Assembly: GCA_046727175.1 (NCBI GenBank)
Contig: JBKPCD010000061.1
Coordinates: 1-59,660, forward strand
Source: JBKPCD01 sp046727175
GTDB taxonomy: Bacteria > Acidobacteriota > Vicinamibacteria > Vicinamibacterales > 2-12-FULL-66-21
Direction of reading: 5' to 3'
Length of the DNA stretch: 59,660 nt
The notes below the pieces were generated by a model. It was given only the letters and a program-made list of their open reading frames with translations. It did no database searches and was not told the DNA's origin. The first letter of the stretch is position 1. Each line of letters starts with the position of its first letter. Position numbers and translations under genes: made by a program. Shown piece by piece: positions 9,601 to 17,730 of the stretch.

Positions 9601-10566
9601 GCCACGACGGATCGAGAGCAGGACGGCCACTGCCGTCACGATCGCAAGCAGCACGAACGTGGCGATTCCCGGAATCAGGTTCCAGAGCGCGTGCGCCGCA
9701 AAGAACGTCGCGAACAGGATCGCGATCGCCGCGGCATCGAGCGCGTTCGCGGTAACGGGATACTTGCGCGCCGCCTTGAGCTCGCAGACAACGAGCAACG
9801 CAATCGCCACCGCAATGCCAATCACCACCCGTACGGGCGGCTGCAGCCAGCCGTGCTCGATCGAGTAACGCAGGAAGAAGACCGCCGCGAGCACGAGTGC
9901 GACGCCCGCGACCGCCGAGAACAGCTTGACGCCGATGAGGCTCTCCCAATCGAATGCGGGTGCCGGAGGCGTCGGCGGTGGTGGAGGTGGTTGTGGCGGA
10001 CGCGGCGGAGCCTGCGGCGCTCGACGTGGTTCGGGAGGCGGGGGCTGCGGTGCGGCGGCCTCGCCAGCCGCAGCAACGGATTCGCGCGCCGCACTTGATG
10101 GGAGCGCTTCGGCGGCGGGCTTCTCGGTCGGCGGAGGCGCAACCGGCGCAGCGGCCGCTGGTTTGACCGGAGAGGGAATCGGCGGAGGCGCGGCAGGGGC
10201 GGGCGGTGGAGGAACAGGCCTCTCGATCGCTGGCGGCGGCTTCGGAACCTCCGCAACGGGTGGCGTCGGAACCTCGGCGACTGGCGGGGCAGGCTCAATC
10301 TTCGGCGGCTGCACCGGCGGTGTCACCGTTGGAGGCGCCTCGAACGCTGGTTCGGCGGGGGACGCCTGAGCAGCGGCCCCGCGACTGACCTGCTGCAACC
10401 GAGCCGTCAGACCACCAATGTCGCGCGTCTGCCGCTCGACGATCTCTTCGAGCGCCAGGATCCTGCGTCGCGTTCGGCGCGCCGAGACCCATGCGGCGAT
10501 CGGCAACCCAAAGAGCATCCCGAAGACGACGAACAAGGCGAACAGAATCCCGATCACTTCGTCCAT
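6631..10566 (-). CDS. DUF2339 polytopic membrane protein
   Basis: A very large membrane protein of about 1311 residues. Residues 1-30 form a first membrane helix, followed by a short coiled coil (RRRILALEEIVERQTRDIGGLTARLQQ), a Pro/Ala-rich linker (about 75-205) and then some 30 hydrophobic helices to the C-terminus. This layout is that of DUF2339. ATG 10566 is preferred to the adjacent TTG 10569; no strong ribosome site is seen. A Gly/Pro-rich loop at about residues 877-893 is encoded by a 7-base word repeat (7888-7937) and looks inserted between helices. It is coupled to DUF3999 downstream. Function unknown; transport or envelope assembly is possible but unproven. Confidence 0.86.
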   Translation of the reverse strand: MDEVIGILFALFVVFGMLFGLPIAAWVSARRTRRRILALEEIVERQTRDIGGLTARLQQVSRGAAAQASPAEPAFEAPPTVTPPVQPPKIEPAPPVAEVPTPPVAEVPKPPPAIERPVPPPPAPAAPPPIPSPVKPAAAAPVAPPPTEKPAAEALPSSAARESVAAAGEAAAPQPPPPEPRRAPQAPPRPPQPPPPPPTPPAPAFDWESLIGVKLFSAVAGVALVLAAVFFLRYSIEHGWLQPPVRVVIGIAVAIALLVVCELKAARKYPVTANALDAAAIAILFATFFAAHALWNLIPGIATFVLLAIVTAVAVLLSIRRGSMFIAVLGLLGGFATPVLLSTGENRPIPLFAYLMLLNIGLAWVAYRQAWPALTWLTLVFTTLYQWGWVFRFLDASRVSLAMGVFLIFPLVAVIGLLLARRAPPGAKASSADRSFERTAVISASLPLLFAVHLATVPAYGAHASLLFGFLLLVDTGLFVIAMVRRQELLHAAGALTTMVVMAGWLGTSYVGSESRYTALGFTAAFVLLYLLAATMAERFGTRWGGSFDGPAKHARFAAPLLLFVFTTLARIEPAFSSPLPLFAVLLVLLVTIAWRAAATADGPLYYVAAFFAIATQASWSAMHLTTETLRTGVVIYAVFGAVAIGTPLFARRHYQALQPEWGSGAVLLVSLGLLLFLSLGPVTPAGLWAMALLLAIMNAGLFVESASGGLPLVSQAGSLLSWIILAVWWTRAAGTIGVLSSLTVLTGLALITLGGHAWSHVRSAEGRFGSRGATFARGLYLALVGHLFFAFLALNREWSIPPWPLFGALGVVTLAISATSLVIDAASLHAAGAIAAALVVFLWAGAVGAPPWGTVAVISSSIVSIYAIGWMRIVTRGPGSVGPGAGDRGPGVERASSVPASRAAMAAGVGLFIGDLSVTIASAGGRPEFALVAVVHCANIAAILWLTWRERWRYVAALAVVPAWLGLLQWYSAAGAGVQWKELLGLSLALYAIFVAYPFVLGARARSERDPYLAAVLASAMFFFSARNAFLAGGFGSAIGIVPVVAGGVLALLLRELLRIEASGERDTGRLALVSGAALAFVTIAIPLQLRQQWVTIGWALEGAALAWLYRRIPHRGLLYFGNALLAIVFVRLALNPEILLYEPRGALRIFNWYLYTYLICAVACFLAAWWLWKTSDQIVGTLRSSRVLPAAGVILLFLLLNIEIADYYATGPTIAFRFGTTVSQDLTYTIGWLAFGMILLAAGIYLASRPARVTAVTLIAVTTFKCFLYDLGSLEGLYRVASFVGLAFSLALVSLALQKYVLSKPKGTA
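7888..7937. repeat. heptamer-word repeat inside the DUF2339 gene
   Basis: Five words of the form CGGTCCC, CGGCCCC, CGGTCCC, ACGCTCC, CCGGTCC follow each other at a period of 7 within the coding region. On the coding strand they specify a short Gly/Pro-rich stretch (GPGSVGPGAGDRGPG). The same word family occurs inside the MidA-like gene (40915-40970) and at the end of the rimO insert (47615-47655). Confidence 0.65.
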
Positions 10567-10573
10567 CAATTAC

Positions 10574-10653
10574 CCGGGGACTTCGTTCCCCGGACCCCCT
10601 TCCGCCGTCACTCGCGGGGCCCCCTCGCCCCGCTCCGCTCCGGCGGGGGTCCC
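10574..10653. repeat. GC-rich dispersed repeat A, copy 1, with hairpin
   Basis: The 300 bases before 10867 hold no gene. A perfect hairpin (CCGGGGA 10574-10580, TCCCCGG 10587-10593) is followed by a 43-base block (10605-10647) that recurs at 15187-15229 with two mismatches. The remainder (10654-10850) shows nothing recognisable apart from octamer words at its right end. Confidence 0.75.
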
Positions 10654-10849
10654 CGCTGCGCATTGTGTGCGGGTCGGCTCACTGGCTGCGTTCGTTCGCT
10701 GGTAAGTCATGCTGACGACGGGAGCGCCGCCATCTTACACGGAGTACGTCGCGATAGTGGCGTGGTCCGGTCGGAGATGTCGTGAGGAGAATCTGAAGAT
10801 TCGTGAGGTGTCCCCGCGGCCAGCAGTGCCGCCGCCGCGGGGATCGCGA

Positions 10850-10872
10850 GCGACCGAGCTAACGAGCTACTT
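10850..10872. repeat. octamer-word repeat overlapping a stop codon
   Basis: Words GAGCGACC, GAGCTAAC and GAGCTACT follow at a period of 8. The TAG stop of the minus-strand gene (10867-10869) is formed by the last word. Confidence 0.6.
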
Positions 10873-11451
10873 TCTCTTCTTGATGTCGTTCAACATCACC
10901 GGCTGGTTCGCATAATCCTCGATGACCAGCACGTTGTCGTTGAGCGTCAGCTTCGCGGCGATATTCAGCTTGCCCTGCCCTTCGCCCTGCTTGTTCACGT
11001 GCAGCTCCATCAACGTGAACGGGTAGTCGGCAGTACGCGGCCGGTTCGAGGCCTCCCAGAATCCCATCGGCCTATCGGTGGCGAGCACGATCCGGCGTCC
11101 ACCTTCCTTATCCGGCAGCTCGCGCGCGTAATGCAAATCGTACGCGAGGCTTCCAGGGGTGCTGATCGTGCCCACCCGCGGTGTCTTGCGGAGCGCCTCG
11201 AGCAGCTTGTCGGGCCCTTGCTCCTTGAAGATTGCCATCAGCCGATCCCGCTCGGCATCCGTCGTCCAGCGTTCGATCACGATGTCGATCTGTGTTGCGC
11301 CGGTACGGCCGACGTTGCTGACGTTGACTGCGACTGCGGTGAATCGTTCGCGCAGCGAGTTCGACGCGACCTGTGCCGCCGCGTGCACCGCGCCCGCGAT
11401 TACGAGCACCGTAAGAGTGGTTGCCACAAGGTTGCCGCGTCTCAATCGCAT
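10867..11451 (-). CDS. exported protein of unknown function
   Basis: A 194-residue protein with a clear signal peptide (MRLRRGN then a hydrophobic core, cleavage near AAAQVA). ATG 11451 has AGGAGAG upstream. The mature part alternates strands and helices: VNVSNVGRTGATQIDIVIERWTT, then DRLMAIFKEQGPDKLLEALRKTPRVGTI, then several strands ending in VIEDYANQPVMLNDIKKRK. I do not recognise a catalytic motif or domain. The pattern resembles small conserved acidobacterial exported proteins. It is a single transcription unit. Confidence 0.7.
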   Translation of the reverse strand: MRLRRGNLVATTLTVLVIAGAVHAAAQVASNSLRERFTAVAVNVSNVGRTGATQIDIVIERWTTDAERDRLMAIFKEQGPDKLLEALRKTPRVGTISTPGSLAYDLHYARELPDKEGGRRIVLATDRPMGFWEASNRPRTADYPFTLMELHVNKQGEGQGKLNIAAKLTLNDNVLVIEDYANQPVMLNDIKKRK

Positions 11452-11568
11452 GACTGACTCTCCTGAAAGAAATCTATGTGAATCACTTGCCAGCTGGATT
11501 ACCTACCAATCCTGATGCCAACCGCAGCGCCCGGATCTGGGCCGAAATGACATAATCAGTGGCTCACG

Positions 11569-13194
11569 ATGCCGAGCTCGCGTCCGCGATGGTGGACAGT
11601 GCCCGCTGTTTGCGTGGTGCTGGCGATCCTCCACACCTGGCCGGTTGTGACGAACCCGGGCAGGCTCTCGGGGAACGACAACGGCGACGCGCAGCTCAAC
11701 GAGTGGATTCTGGCATGGGTGGCGCACCAGTTGCCACGCGCGCCAGCGCGGCTGTTCAACGCCAACATCTTCTATCCCGCTCCGGATAGCCTCGCCTTCT
11801 CCGAGCCACTCATCGTCCCGGCGCTCCTGGGCGCACCCCTCCGATGGCTCGGTGCGTCGCCAGTGCTCGTGTACAACGTCGTCCTCATCGCCGGATTTGT
11901 GTTGACCGCATGGGCAGGCTATGTGCTCGTCCACGCGTGGACCGGCGATCGATCTGCCGGCCTTCTCGGCGGATCGATGTTCGCCTTCAACACGCACACG
12001 CTTACCCGGCTCGCGCACATTCAAGCGATTCACGCGTGGGGGTTGCCCCTCGCGTTGCTCGCCACGGATCGCGTGATTCTGCACGCCAGGTTCGTGGACG
12101 CGCTCTGGCTTGCTGTCTGGATGACGGGAATGGCGTACACGTCCGGTTACCTCGTCGTGTTTGCCGTCGTCATGATTACCGTCGCACTAGTCGTGCGCAT
12201 CCGCGATTGGTGGAATCGGCGGAGCGCCGTCCTTCCGCAGTTTGCGATTGCAGCAGCGATCGCGACCGCCGCGCTGATGCCGGTGTTCGTGCCATACCGT
12301 CGCGTCGCGCGTGAACAGGGACTGGTGCGATCGCTCGGGAACGTAGCGGATTTCTCCGCCACGTTGAAGGGATATCTTGCCTCGTCGAGCCGGATTCATT
12401 TCGCGACGTGGAGCAGCGGGTTCTATCGCGATCCGGTTGACTCGTTTTTTCCAGGCGTGATCGTTCTCGCGCTCGCGGCATTCGCCGTCTGGTGGGCCGT
12501 GACCCGCGACATCGAGTGCCGATCCCGTGTGGTGATGTTGCTTGCAATGGCCGTTACCGGGCTCGTGCTCTCTCTGGGAACGCACACACCCGTCTACGGA
12601 TGGGTGTATCACCTCTTCCCGCCGATGCAGGGGCTGCGCGCCGCGTCGCGGTTCGGCAACCTGTTCCTGCTTGCCATGGCCGCTTTGGCGGGTGTGGGGC
12701 TGGCAGCACTGCGCACTCGCGTCAACGCTCGGACAGCCACGGCCGTCAGCATCGCACTCGTCGTCGCCGCGAACATCGAATCGCTTCGTGCGCCTTTTCA
12801 ATACACGCGCTTCGAGGGGATTCCGGCGATCTACTCGCTCCTCGCGTGGGAGCCTGGACCCGTCGTGCTCGTCGAGGCTCCCTTCTATCCTCCACAAGCG
12901 ACCTTCGAGAATGCCCCGTACGTGCTCGCGTCCACGGCCCACTGGCGTCCGCTGATGAACGGCTACAGCGGGTTCACGCCTATTTCGTACCGGCAGTACG
13001 CCGCAACCTTCTGGTATTTTCCGGAGGATCACGCAATTCAGGCGATGCGCCGCGCCGGCGTAACGCACGTCATGGTGCACGCCGGGCGGTTCGATCGCGA
13101 TGCTCCACGAGTGATGGCGCAGATTGCCGCGAGTCCCTTCCTGGAGCGCATCGCGGTCGGAAGGAATGGAATCGCTCTCTACAAAGTTCATTGA
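11569..13194 (+). CDS. polytopic membrane protein, GT-C glycosyltransferase-like
   Basis: 541 residues with about 10-12 membrane helices. An early periplasmic loop carries GRLSGNDNGDAQLNEWILAWVAHQL, an acidic region placed after helix 1 as in GT-C glycosyltransferases, where an Asp in the first loop is catalytic. The C-terminal 110 residues form a soluble domain (from about 430). The overall plan fits the family of large acidobacterial membrane proteins with a GT-C-like core, but no specific sugar or acceptor can be named. A CATAAT box lies 12 bases before ATG 11569, with no Shine-Dalgarno site. It converges with dut, 15 bases apart. Confidence 0.7.
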   Translation: MPSSRPRWWTVPAVCVVLAILHTWPVVTNPGRLSGNDNGDAQLNEWILAWVAHQLPRAPARLFNANIFYPAPDSLAFSEPLIVPALLGAPLRWLGASPVLVYNVVLIAGFVLTAWAGYVLVHAWTGDRSAGLLGGSMFAFNTHTLTRLAHIQAIHAWGLPLALLATDRVILHARFVDALWLAVWMTGMAYTSGYLVVFAVVMITVALVVRIRDWWNRRSAVLPQFAIAAAIATAALMPVFVPYRRVAREQGLVRSLGNVADFSATLKGYLASSSRIHFATWSSGFYRDPVDSFFPGVIVLALAAFAVWWAVTRDIECRSRVVMLLAMAVTGLVLSLGTHTPVYGWVYHLFPPMQGLRAASRFGNLFLLAMAALAGVGLAALRTRVNARTATAVSIALVVAANIESLRAPFQYTRFEGIPAIYSLLAWEPGPVVLVEAPFYPPQATFENAPYVLASTAHWRPLMNGYSGFTPISYRQYAATFWYFPEDHAIQAMRRAGVTHVMVHAGRFDRDAPRVMAQIAASPFLERIAVGRNGIALYKVH

Positions 13195-13209
13195 TTGGTG
13201 CGCGTTGCG

Positions 13210-13662
13210 CTAGCGATCCGTCGAACCAAACCCTCCCCTCGATTCAACCGCGAGCGTCGCCGATTCTTCCCACTCCACCGTCGGCGCCGCGAGTACGATG
13301 CCCTGCGCGATCCGATCTCCGGCAGCGACTCGAACCGTCGCACCGGTGAAATTCAGCACGGGCACTTTCACCTCGTCCGCCGGCCCGCAGTAGTCGGGAT
13401 CGACGACGCCGACGCCGTTCGCGACCATCAGACCGCGTTTCAATGGTGTGCTGCTCCGCGCGAAGACGCCGAGGAACATCCCAGGCGGCACCTCGATCAC
13501 CAGGCCCGTTGGGACGAGGCGCACCTCTCGCGGTGGCACCGTGACGTCTTCCGAAGCGGCGAGGTCGAACGCAGCCGCGCCGCCGCTGGCATACGTCGGC
13601 AACGCGATTCCCTCACGAAGTCGTTTGATTCGAATTCTGATGCGCGTGTCTGTCGGCGACAT
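13210..13662 (-). CDS. dut: deoxyuridine 5'-triphosphate nucleotidohydrolase (dUTPase)
   Basis: Trimeric dUTPase hydrolysing dUTP to dUMP and pyrophosphate, keeping uracil out of DNA and feeding dTMP synthesis. All five motifs are seen in 150 residues: AAFDLAA (1), ARSSTPLKRGL (2), NGVGVVDPDYCG (3, with the catalytic Asp and Tyr kept but Cys replacing the usual Arg after Tyr), AAGDRIAQGI (4) and ESRGGFGSTD (5, the C-terminal arm that closes on the nucleotide). ATG 13662 is chosen: the longer frame to 13704 adds 14 unlike residues and would start upstream of the -10 box (13669-13674). The mRNA is therefore probably leaderless. Confidence 0.93.
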   Translation of the reverse strand: MSPTDTRIRIRIKRLREGIALPTYASGGAAAFDLAASEDVTVPPREVRLVPTGLVIEVPPGMFLGVFARSSTPLKRGLMVANGVGVVDPDYCGPADEVKVPVLNFTGATVRVAAGDRIAQGIVLAAPTVEWEESATLAVESRGGFGSTDR

Positions 13663-13668
13663 CGGCGC

Positions 13669-13674
13669 ATTATA
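13669..13674 (-). promoter_or_regulatory. -10 box TATAAT six bases before the dut start
   Basis: A perfect TATAAT on the minus strand ends 6 bases before ATG 13662, placing the expected transcription start at or next to the start codon. No good -35 hexamer is seen at 16-18 bases. Confidence 0.6.
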
Positions 13675-14004
13675 CGGTCGCTCCGGGTGCGTCCTCGTGG
13701 CCAACGCAGCTGAAAAAGATTCTCGTTTCCAACACTGCTCGATTCGACTGTGTCAGATCATCACCATTTGAACGATTCTCACTGTCACGGGCCGACGGCT
13801 CGTTGGCCGTTTCTCCAGCCGATCTGACAAGTCGCGTGGACCAGCTGAGGGTCCGCATTAGTCCTGTCGTCCTTCCAATTGCGCTCGCCGTGTGACGATG
13901 CTACCGTCGTCCGGCGCATCGACAGACGGGCACGCGCATCGCAGCGATCTCCATCGGTCCCCTAGCCGCGTTCGCACGGCTTCCAGCTTGAAATGGAGAG
14001 AGCG

Positions 14005-14502
14005 ATGCCGCCGCAAGTGCTTGCGAAACGTATAGAAAGACTCGAAGAGCAGATGACGTCGCTGCACGCTCTACCGGGTCGAGTGGCCGACCTCACGTCG
14101 CAGTTTCAGCAATTTCGAGACGAGACGCGGCTGAACTTTTCTGCGATGCAGTCCGAGGTTCGCCACGTCTCTCAGGAGCTCGACAGCTTACGAACGGAGT
14201 TCCAAGGGCTTCGCAACGATACTGCACAACAGCTCGGGAGCATTCGCGCGGAGTTCCGTCAGTTCCGGAGCGAGATTTCTGAGCAGGTTCAGAGCCTGCG
14301 CAACGAATTCCAGGGGCTACGCGACGAGTTTCAGCACTTGCGGGAAGACACGGCGCAGCAGTTCCAGAGCCTGCGGACTGACTTCCAGGTACTCCGGACC
14401 GATGTGAAGACGGAGATGCGGATCCTGTACGAGAATCTCGTGGACCGGCTCGCGCTTCTGCAGGAAGGCAAGCCGGTCCGCCAAAAGCCTCGCCCAAGTT
14501 GA
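14005..14502 (+). CDS. coiled-coil protein of unknown function
   Basis: 165 residues, almost entirely predicted coiled coil. From residue 15 on, leucine or phenylalanine recurs every 3-4 positions, with a repeated unit of the form LR-EFQ-LR (SLRTEFQGLRNDT, SLRNEFQGLRDEF, SLRTDFQVLRTDV). The tail is basic and Pro-rich. ATG 14005 is preferred to ATG 13993 because GGAGAG (13995-14000) lies just ahead. There is no signal peptide or membrane helix. It could be a structural or oligomerisation protein; no function is claimed. The 340 bases to the left (13663-14004) hold only the dut promoter and no other recognisable feature. Confidence 0.7.
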   Translation: MPPQVLAKRIERLEEQMTSLHALPGRVADLTSQFQQFRDETRLNFSAMQSEVRHVSQELDSLRTEFQGLRNDTAQQLGSIRAEFRQFRSEISEQVQSLRNEFQGLRDEFQHLREDTAQQFQSLRTDFQVLRTDVKTEMRILYENLVDRLALLQEGKPVRQKPRPS

Positions 14503-14510
14503 CGCCGCGC

Positions 14511-15141
14511 TTACTTGTCCTGACTGGTCGTCGTGACAGCCGCCTTTCGCTTGAACAGATCAGACACGTCGCGCTTTCCTTTCTCGAGCGTCGACACCTG
14601 CCCTGTCGGGAGCGTCATGATCCCTGCACCCGTGCGCGGCTCGCGGCGGCTGGCCTGCTCGCCCTGATTCGCCCGCCCGCCTCCTTGATTCCCGCGTTGG
14701 GAGCGCTGACGCTCCCGGCGCTCTTTCTCCTCCTCGGCCTTCGTCTGCGCGATCGTGAACACGACGAACTTGCCGTCAGCCGTGAACGCGGGATTGATCC
14801 CTCGCGGATGTTTGAACTCCGTAGCCGTCCGGAGGTTCCGGACGACCAGCTCGCCATCCTCCCCCCTCGGAGGTCAATGCGTACGCGAGCCATTCCCCGT
14901 CGCGCGACAGCGCGGTTCGCTGAATCGAGCGCCAATAGTCGTAAACGTCGTACGACAGCGGCCTCTTCGCCGGCGTCTGGGCTGTGACGGAACAGCCCGA
15001 CCACGAGGCAATGAGCAGTGCCGCGCGCGCGAGCGCCCGCGGCCCGAGCGCCGCGCGAAGTCGCGGCGCGAGAACGCGCGGGGGTGGGGCCCCACGCGCC
15101 TTGAGAAATGTCGTCGTGCGTTGATGCAGTCGCAGACGCAT
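14511..15141 (-). pseudogene. truncated and frameshifted S9-type peptidase
   Basis: The first part reads as signal peptide plus AKRPLSYDVYDYWRSIQ and TALSRDGEWLAYALTSE, the usual start of a large acidobacterial prolyl-oligopeptidase-like protein. Frame is then lost at a run of six G (around 14869-14874): removing one G restores EDGELVVRNLRTATEFKHP and GINPAFTADGKFVVFTIAQTK. That continues through a Gly/Arg/Gln-rich stretch to a stop at 14511 after about 210 residues, whereas relatives run to 800 or more with a C-terminal hydrolase domain. The catalytic domain is absent. The N-terminus before the signal peptide is encoded by dispersed repeat B. Whether the G insertion is real or an assembly error cannot be told; the truncation stands either way. 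Confidence 0.75.
15075..15110. repeat. GC-rich dispersed repeat B, copy 1
   Basis: A 36-base block centred on the palindromic GTGGGGCCCCAC matches 17596-17631 at 33 of 36 positions. It lies in the 5' end of the broken S9 gene and encodes ARGAPPPR in its frame. Confidence 0.75.
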
Positions 15142-15186
15142 TGATCCATCCTTCTTAACCGGGGGCCTCGCCCCGCCGCCCCATCG

Positions 15187-15229
15187 CCGTCGCTCGCGGG
15201 GCCCCTTCGCCCCGCTCCGCTCCGGCGGG
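15187..15229. repeat. GC-rich dispersed repeat A, copy 2
   Basis: 43 bases matching 10605-10647 with two substitutions, in the gap between the broken S9 gene and the S58 peptidase gene. Both copies lie just upstream of a minus-strand gene start. Confidence 0.75.
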
Positions 15230-15386
15230 CGCGCCGTCGGCGCGCCTCTCAGCCCATTTATGCCGTGCGAAACGAGTACGACGTTTCCTAGCGCGGCGAG
15301 CTCGATTTATTGGCGCCCAGAGCAGCCACAGGCTGGCCTATTATCGCGAAATCATTGTTCGTGAAACATGTAAATTGTGGAGCGAC

Positions 15387-16499
15387 ATGCGTGCACTCGC
15401 ACCCTTTCTCGTCGTTCTCTTGGGACTGTCGATGACAACTCCACCCGCTCAGGACCGTGCGCGCGCGCGCGATCTCGGCATCCGTCCGGGCGCCGCCGAG
15501 CCCGGACCGCTGAACGCGATCACGGACGTGGCGGACGTTCTCGTCGGTCACACAACGGTGACTGAAGGCGAAAACGTCCGAACGGGTGTGACCGCGATTC
15601 GCGCTCATCGTGGAAATCTGTTCCGTGAGAAGGTGCCGGGTGCCGTGTTCGTCGGCAACGCGTTCGGAAAGCTCGCGGGATCGACGCAGATCGATGAGCT
15701 CGGGACGATCGAGTCTCCAATCGTGCTGACGAACACCTTGGCGGTAGGCGTCGCGCTCGATGCAGTCGTGCGATGGACGCTCACACAGCCCGGCAACGAA
15801 AATGTCCGTTCCGTCAACGGTGTCGTCGGCGAAACGAACGACGGCACCCTCAACGACATTCGAAACCTGCGAGTGACGCGCGAGCACGTGACGACTGCCA
15901 TCGCGAATGCGAAGGACGGTGCCGTCGAGGAAGGCGCCGTCGGTGCGGGCACCGGAACCGTGGCGTTCGGATGGAAGGGCGGGATCGGCACGTCGTCTCG
16001 TCGCGTTCGTCAGGACAGCCACACGTGGACGGTCGGTGTGCTCGTCCAGACGAATTACGGCGGGCGCCTGACGATTGACGGCGTGCCCGTGTGGAAGGAA
16101 CTGACGCCGCGCAGCAGCGCCGCGGCAGCTGATGGCTCGTGCATGATTGTCGTCGCGACGGATGCGCCGCTCGACGCCCGCGATCTCAAACGACTGGCGG
16201 CGCGCGCGATCTACGCTCTGGCGCGCACCGGCTCGACGTACTCGAACGGCAGTGGCGATTTCGCGATCGCGTTCTCGACGCATCCGTCGCTGCGCGTCAC
16301 CAACACGAACGGACCGCAGCTTCGCACCCTGCTGACTACCGATGGCGTATCGAGCCTGTTCGATGCCGTCATCGAAACGACGGAGGAAGCCGTCGACAAC
16401 TCGCTGTTGAAAGCGGTCGACGTCACATCAAACGGCCGTACGATTCGTGCGCTGCCTGTCGATCGGCTGAAGGAACTGCTGAAGAAGTACGGGCGATGA
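15387..16499 (+). CDS. S58 (DmpA/P1) family peptidase, exported
   Basis: A 370-residue member of the self-cleaving DmpA aminopeptidase family (S58). The precursor is normally cut ahead of a Ser that becomes the N-terminal nucleophile; here this is the Ser of ADGSCMIVVATDAPL (about residue 250). Other signatures are PGPLNAITDVADVLVGHTTV near the N-terminus, FVGNAFGKLAGSTQIDELGTIESPIVLTNT, and GGIGTSSR before the cleavage site. A short signal peptide (residues 1-22) sends it out of the cytoplasm. ATG 15387 has GGAG 4 bases away; an upstream TTG is in frame but lacks a site. Members remove N-terminal residues, some acting on D-amino acids or beta-peptides; specificity here is unknown. Confidence 0.9.
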   Translation: MRALAPFLVVLLGLSMTTPPAQDRARARDLGIRPGAAEPGPLNAITDVADVLVGHTTVTEGENVRTGVTAIRAHRGNLFREKVPGAVFVGNAFGKLAGSTQIDELGTIESPIVLTNTLAVGVALDAVVRWTLTQPGNENVRSVNGVVGETNDGTLNDIRNLRVTREHVTTAIANAKDGAVEEGAVGAGTGTVAFGWKGGIGTSSRRVRQDSHTWTVGVLVQTNYGGRLTIDGVPVWKELTPRSSAAAADGSCMIVVATDAPLDARDLKRLAARAIYALARTGSTYSNGSGDFAIAFSTHPSLRVTNTNGPQLRTLLTTDGVSSLFDAVIETTEEAVDNSLLKAVDVTSNGRTIRALPVDRLKELLKKYGR

Positions 16500-16886
16500 A
16501 CTCCTCCAGGTGACCGCTCCGATCCTTACCTGTCGATCTGAGCAGTGCGTCACATCGCCATGCCGACCGCTGGACAGGTTTGGAGAAATTACAGTCATCA
16601 GTAACTTCTTCTTCACGTTGCCCGGCAAGGACACGCGCTAGAGCTCGGACTGATCGCGATTCATCGGTTGTCGTGCGTCGGGCTAGGTAGCCACGTCTGA
16701 CGGTATGAGCTTCAGTGAATTACGCGTCCGGGTCCATTCATCTCAGCGCCCAAAGCCCAAAGCCCGGAGCCTAGTCAGTCACGCGCCCCGAGTGGCGATC
16801 GATTTGCAAGCCTGACGCGTGAAGTGCCGTGGCTGTGGCTGATGCATGTCGCGGCCGAAGCACACCACCCACTCGGGAGGGACTAC
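16500..16886. other. 387-base gap without a gene
   Basis: No open frame with support and no RNA gene is recognised. At 16743-16773 there is a short array of words CAAAGCC, CAAAGCC, CGGAGCC at a period of 7, related to the element at 28364-28436. GGGAGGG just before 16887 is the ribosome site of the next gene. Confidence 0.5.
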
Positions 16887-17546
16887 ATGAAACGTTACAT
16901 CGCATTCGCAGCGGCGTTCGTCGTCAGCGCCGCGGCTGTCATGGCGCAGGCGCCCGATCAGTCGAGCGCCGCCGGCAGCCAGCAGTCGGTCACCGTGACT
17001 GGCTGTCTCCAGTCGGGATCGACCGGCGGTGCAGCCGCAGCGTCCGGAGGCGAATTCATCCTCGCCAATCCGGTGATGGGCAGCGCGGGCAGCAGCTCGG
17101 CGACACCCTCGACGTCGAGACCACCGTCGAGACCGCCATCGTCTACTCCGCCGTCATCGACGCCACCAACGTCGACACCGCCGAGCGCGACGCCACCGCC
17201 GACGACACCTCCAACGACGACGCCACCGACAACCACGCCACCGACAACAACACCGCCAACTTCAACTCCTCCGACCTCGACGCCGCCAACCTCGACGCCT
17301 CCGACCTCCACGCCGCCGAGCGCAGCGCCGAGTGCTCCGGTGGGAACGTCGGGAATGTCGAGAGCACCAAGCATTCGACTGACGGGTGGTGAATCCGAGT
17401 CGCTGCAGCAGTACGTGAATCAGCGCGTGGAAATCCAGGGCAGCTTCCAGAACGAGGGCGGCGCCGGTGCGGGCGCTGCCGGACGCACGTTGAAGGTAAC
17501 GTCGGTCCGCCCGGTTCCGGGAAACTGCGCGGGCGGAGACAAGTAA
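16887..17546 (+). CDS. exported protein with a Thr/Ser/Pro pentapeptide repeat
   Basis: 219 residues: signal peptide (1-22), a short conserved N-terminal part (VTVTGCLQSG, then EFILANP), a repeat region of about 16 units of the form TPPTS/TPPTT (residues roughly 80-160), and a C-terminal part (LTGGESESLQQYVNQRVEIQGSF, then RTLKVTSVRPVPGNC). The two conserved ends together look like one small beta-barrel split by the repeat, with a Cys near each end. Similar TGCLQ proteins are common and uncharacterised in Acidobacteria. The 15-base unit is written with varied synonymous codons, which argues for protein-level selection. ATG 16887 follows GGGAGGG. Confidence 0.75.
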   Translation: MKRYIAFAAAFVVSAAAVMAQAPDQSSAAGSQQSVTVTGCLQSGSTGGAAAASGGEFILANPVMGSAGSSSATPSTSRPPSRPPSSTPPSSTPPTSTPPSATPPPTTPPTTTPPTTTPPTTTPPTSTPPTSTPPTSTPPTSTPPSAAPSAPVGTSGMSRAPSIRLTGGESESLQQYVNQRVEIQGSFQNEGGAGAGAAGRTLKVTSVRPVPGNCAGGDK

Positions 17547-17595
17547 AGGAAAGGCGCCTGCGGCTGCGGCGGGCGGCGAAGGCCGTCCCGCCGCG

Positions 17596-17631
17596 CGCGC
17601 GGGGGTGGGGCCCCGCGCGCATTGAGAAGTG
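17596..17631. repeat. GC-rich dispersed repeat B, copy 2
   Basis: Partner of 15075-15110 (33 of 36 identical). It lies 50 bases after the stop of the Pro-repeat protein, and could also form a stem around GGGGCCCC. To its right, 17636-17674 is a purine-rich array of loose 7-base words (AGGCAAA, AGGAAAA, GCGAAAA). Confidence 0.7.
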
Positions 17632-17730
17632 ACAAGTAGAGGCAAAAGGAAAAGCGAAAAGCAAAGGAACGACAAGACCATTCGCCGAACTTATGAGCCG
17701 TCGGCGTAAGTGGCTTAGAATCGCGGCGCT

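Noticed and set aside
7715..9949. 744-residue minus frame inside the DUF2339 gene
   Set aside because: It is the same strand in another frame; the product is Arg-rich and lacks the membrane helices that the true frame shows.
17115..17330. possible CRISPR or minisatellite in the Pro-repeat gene
   Set aside because: The 15-base units are coding, contiguous and vary at synonymous sites.
16958..17374. GVEVGGVEVGG repeat protein on the minus strand
   Set aside because: It is the complement of the TPPTS codons of a plus-strand protein with signal peptide and ribosome site.
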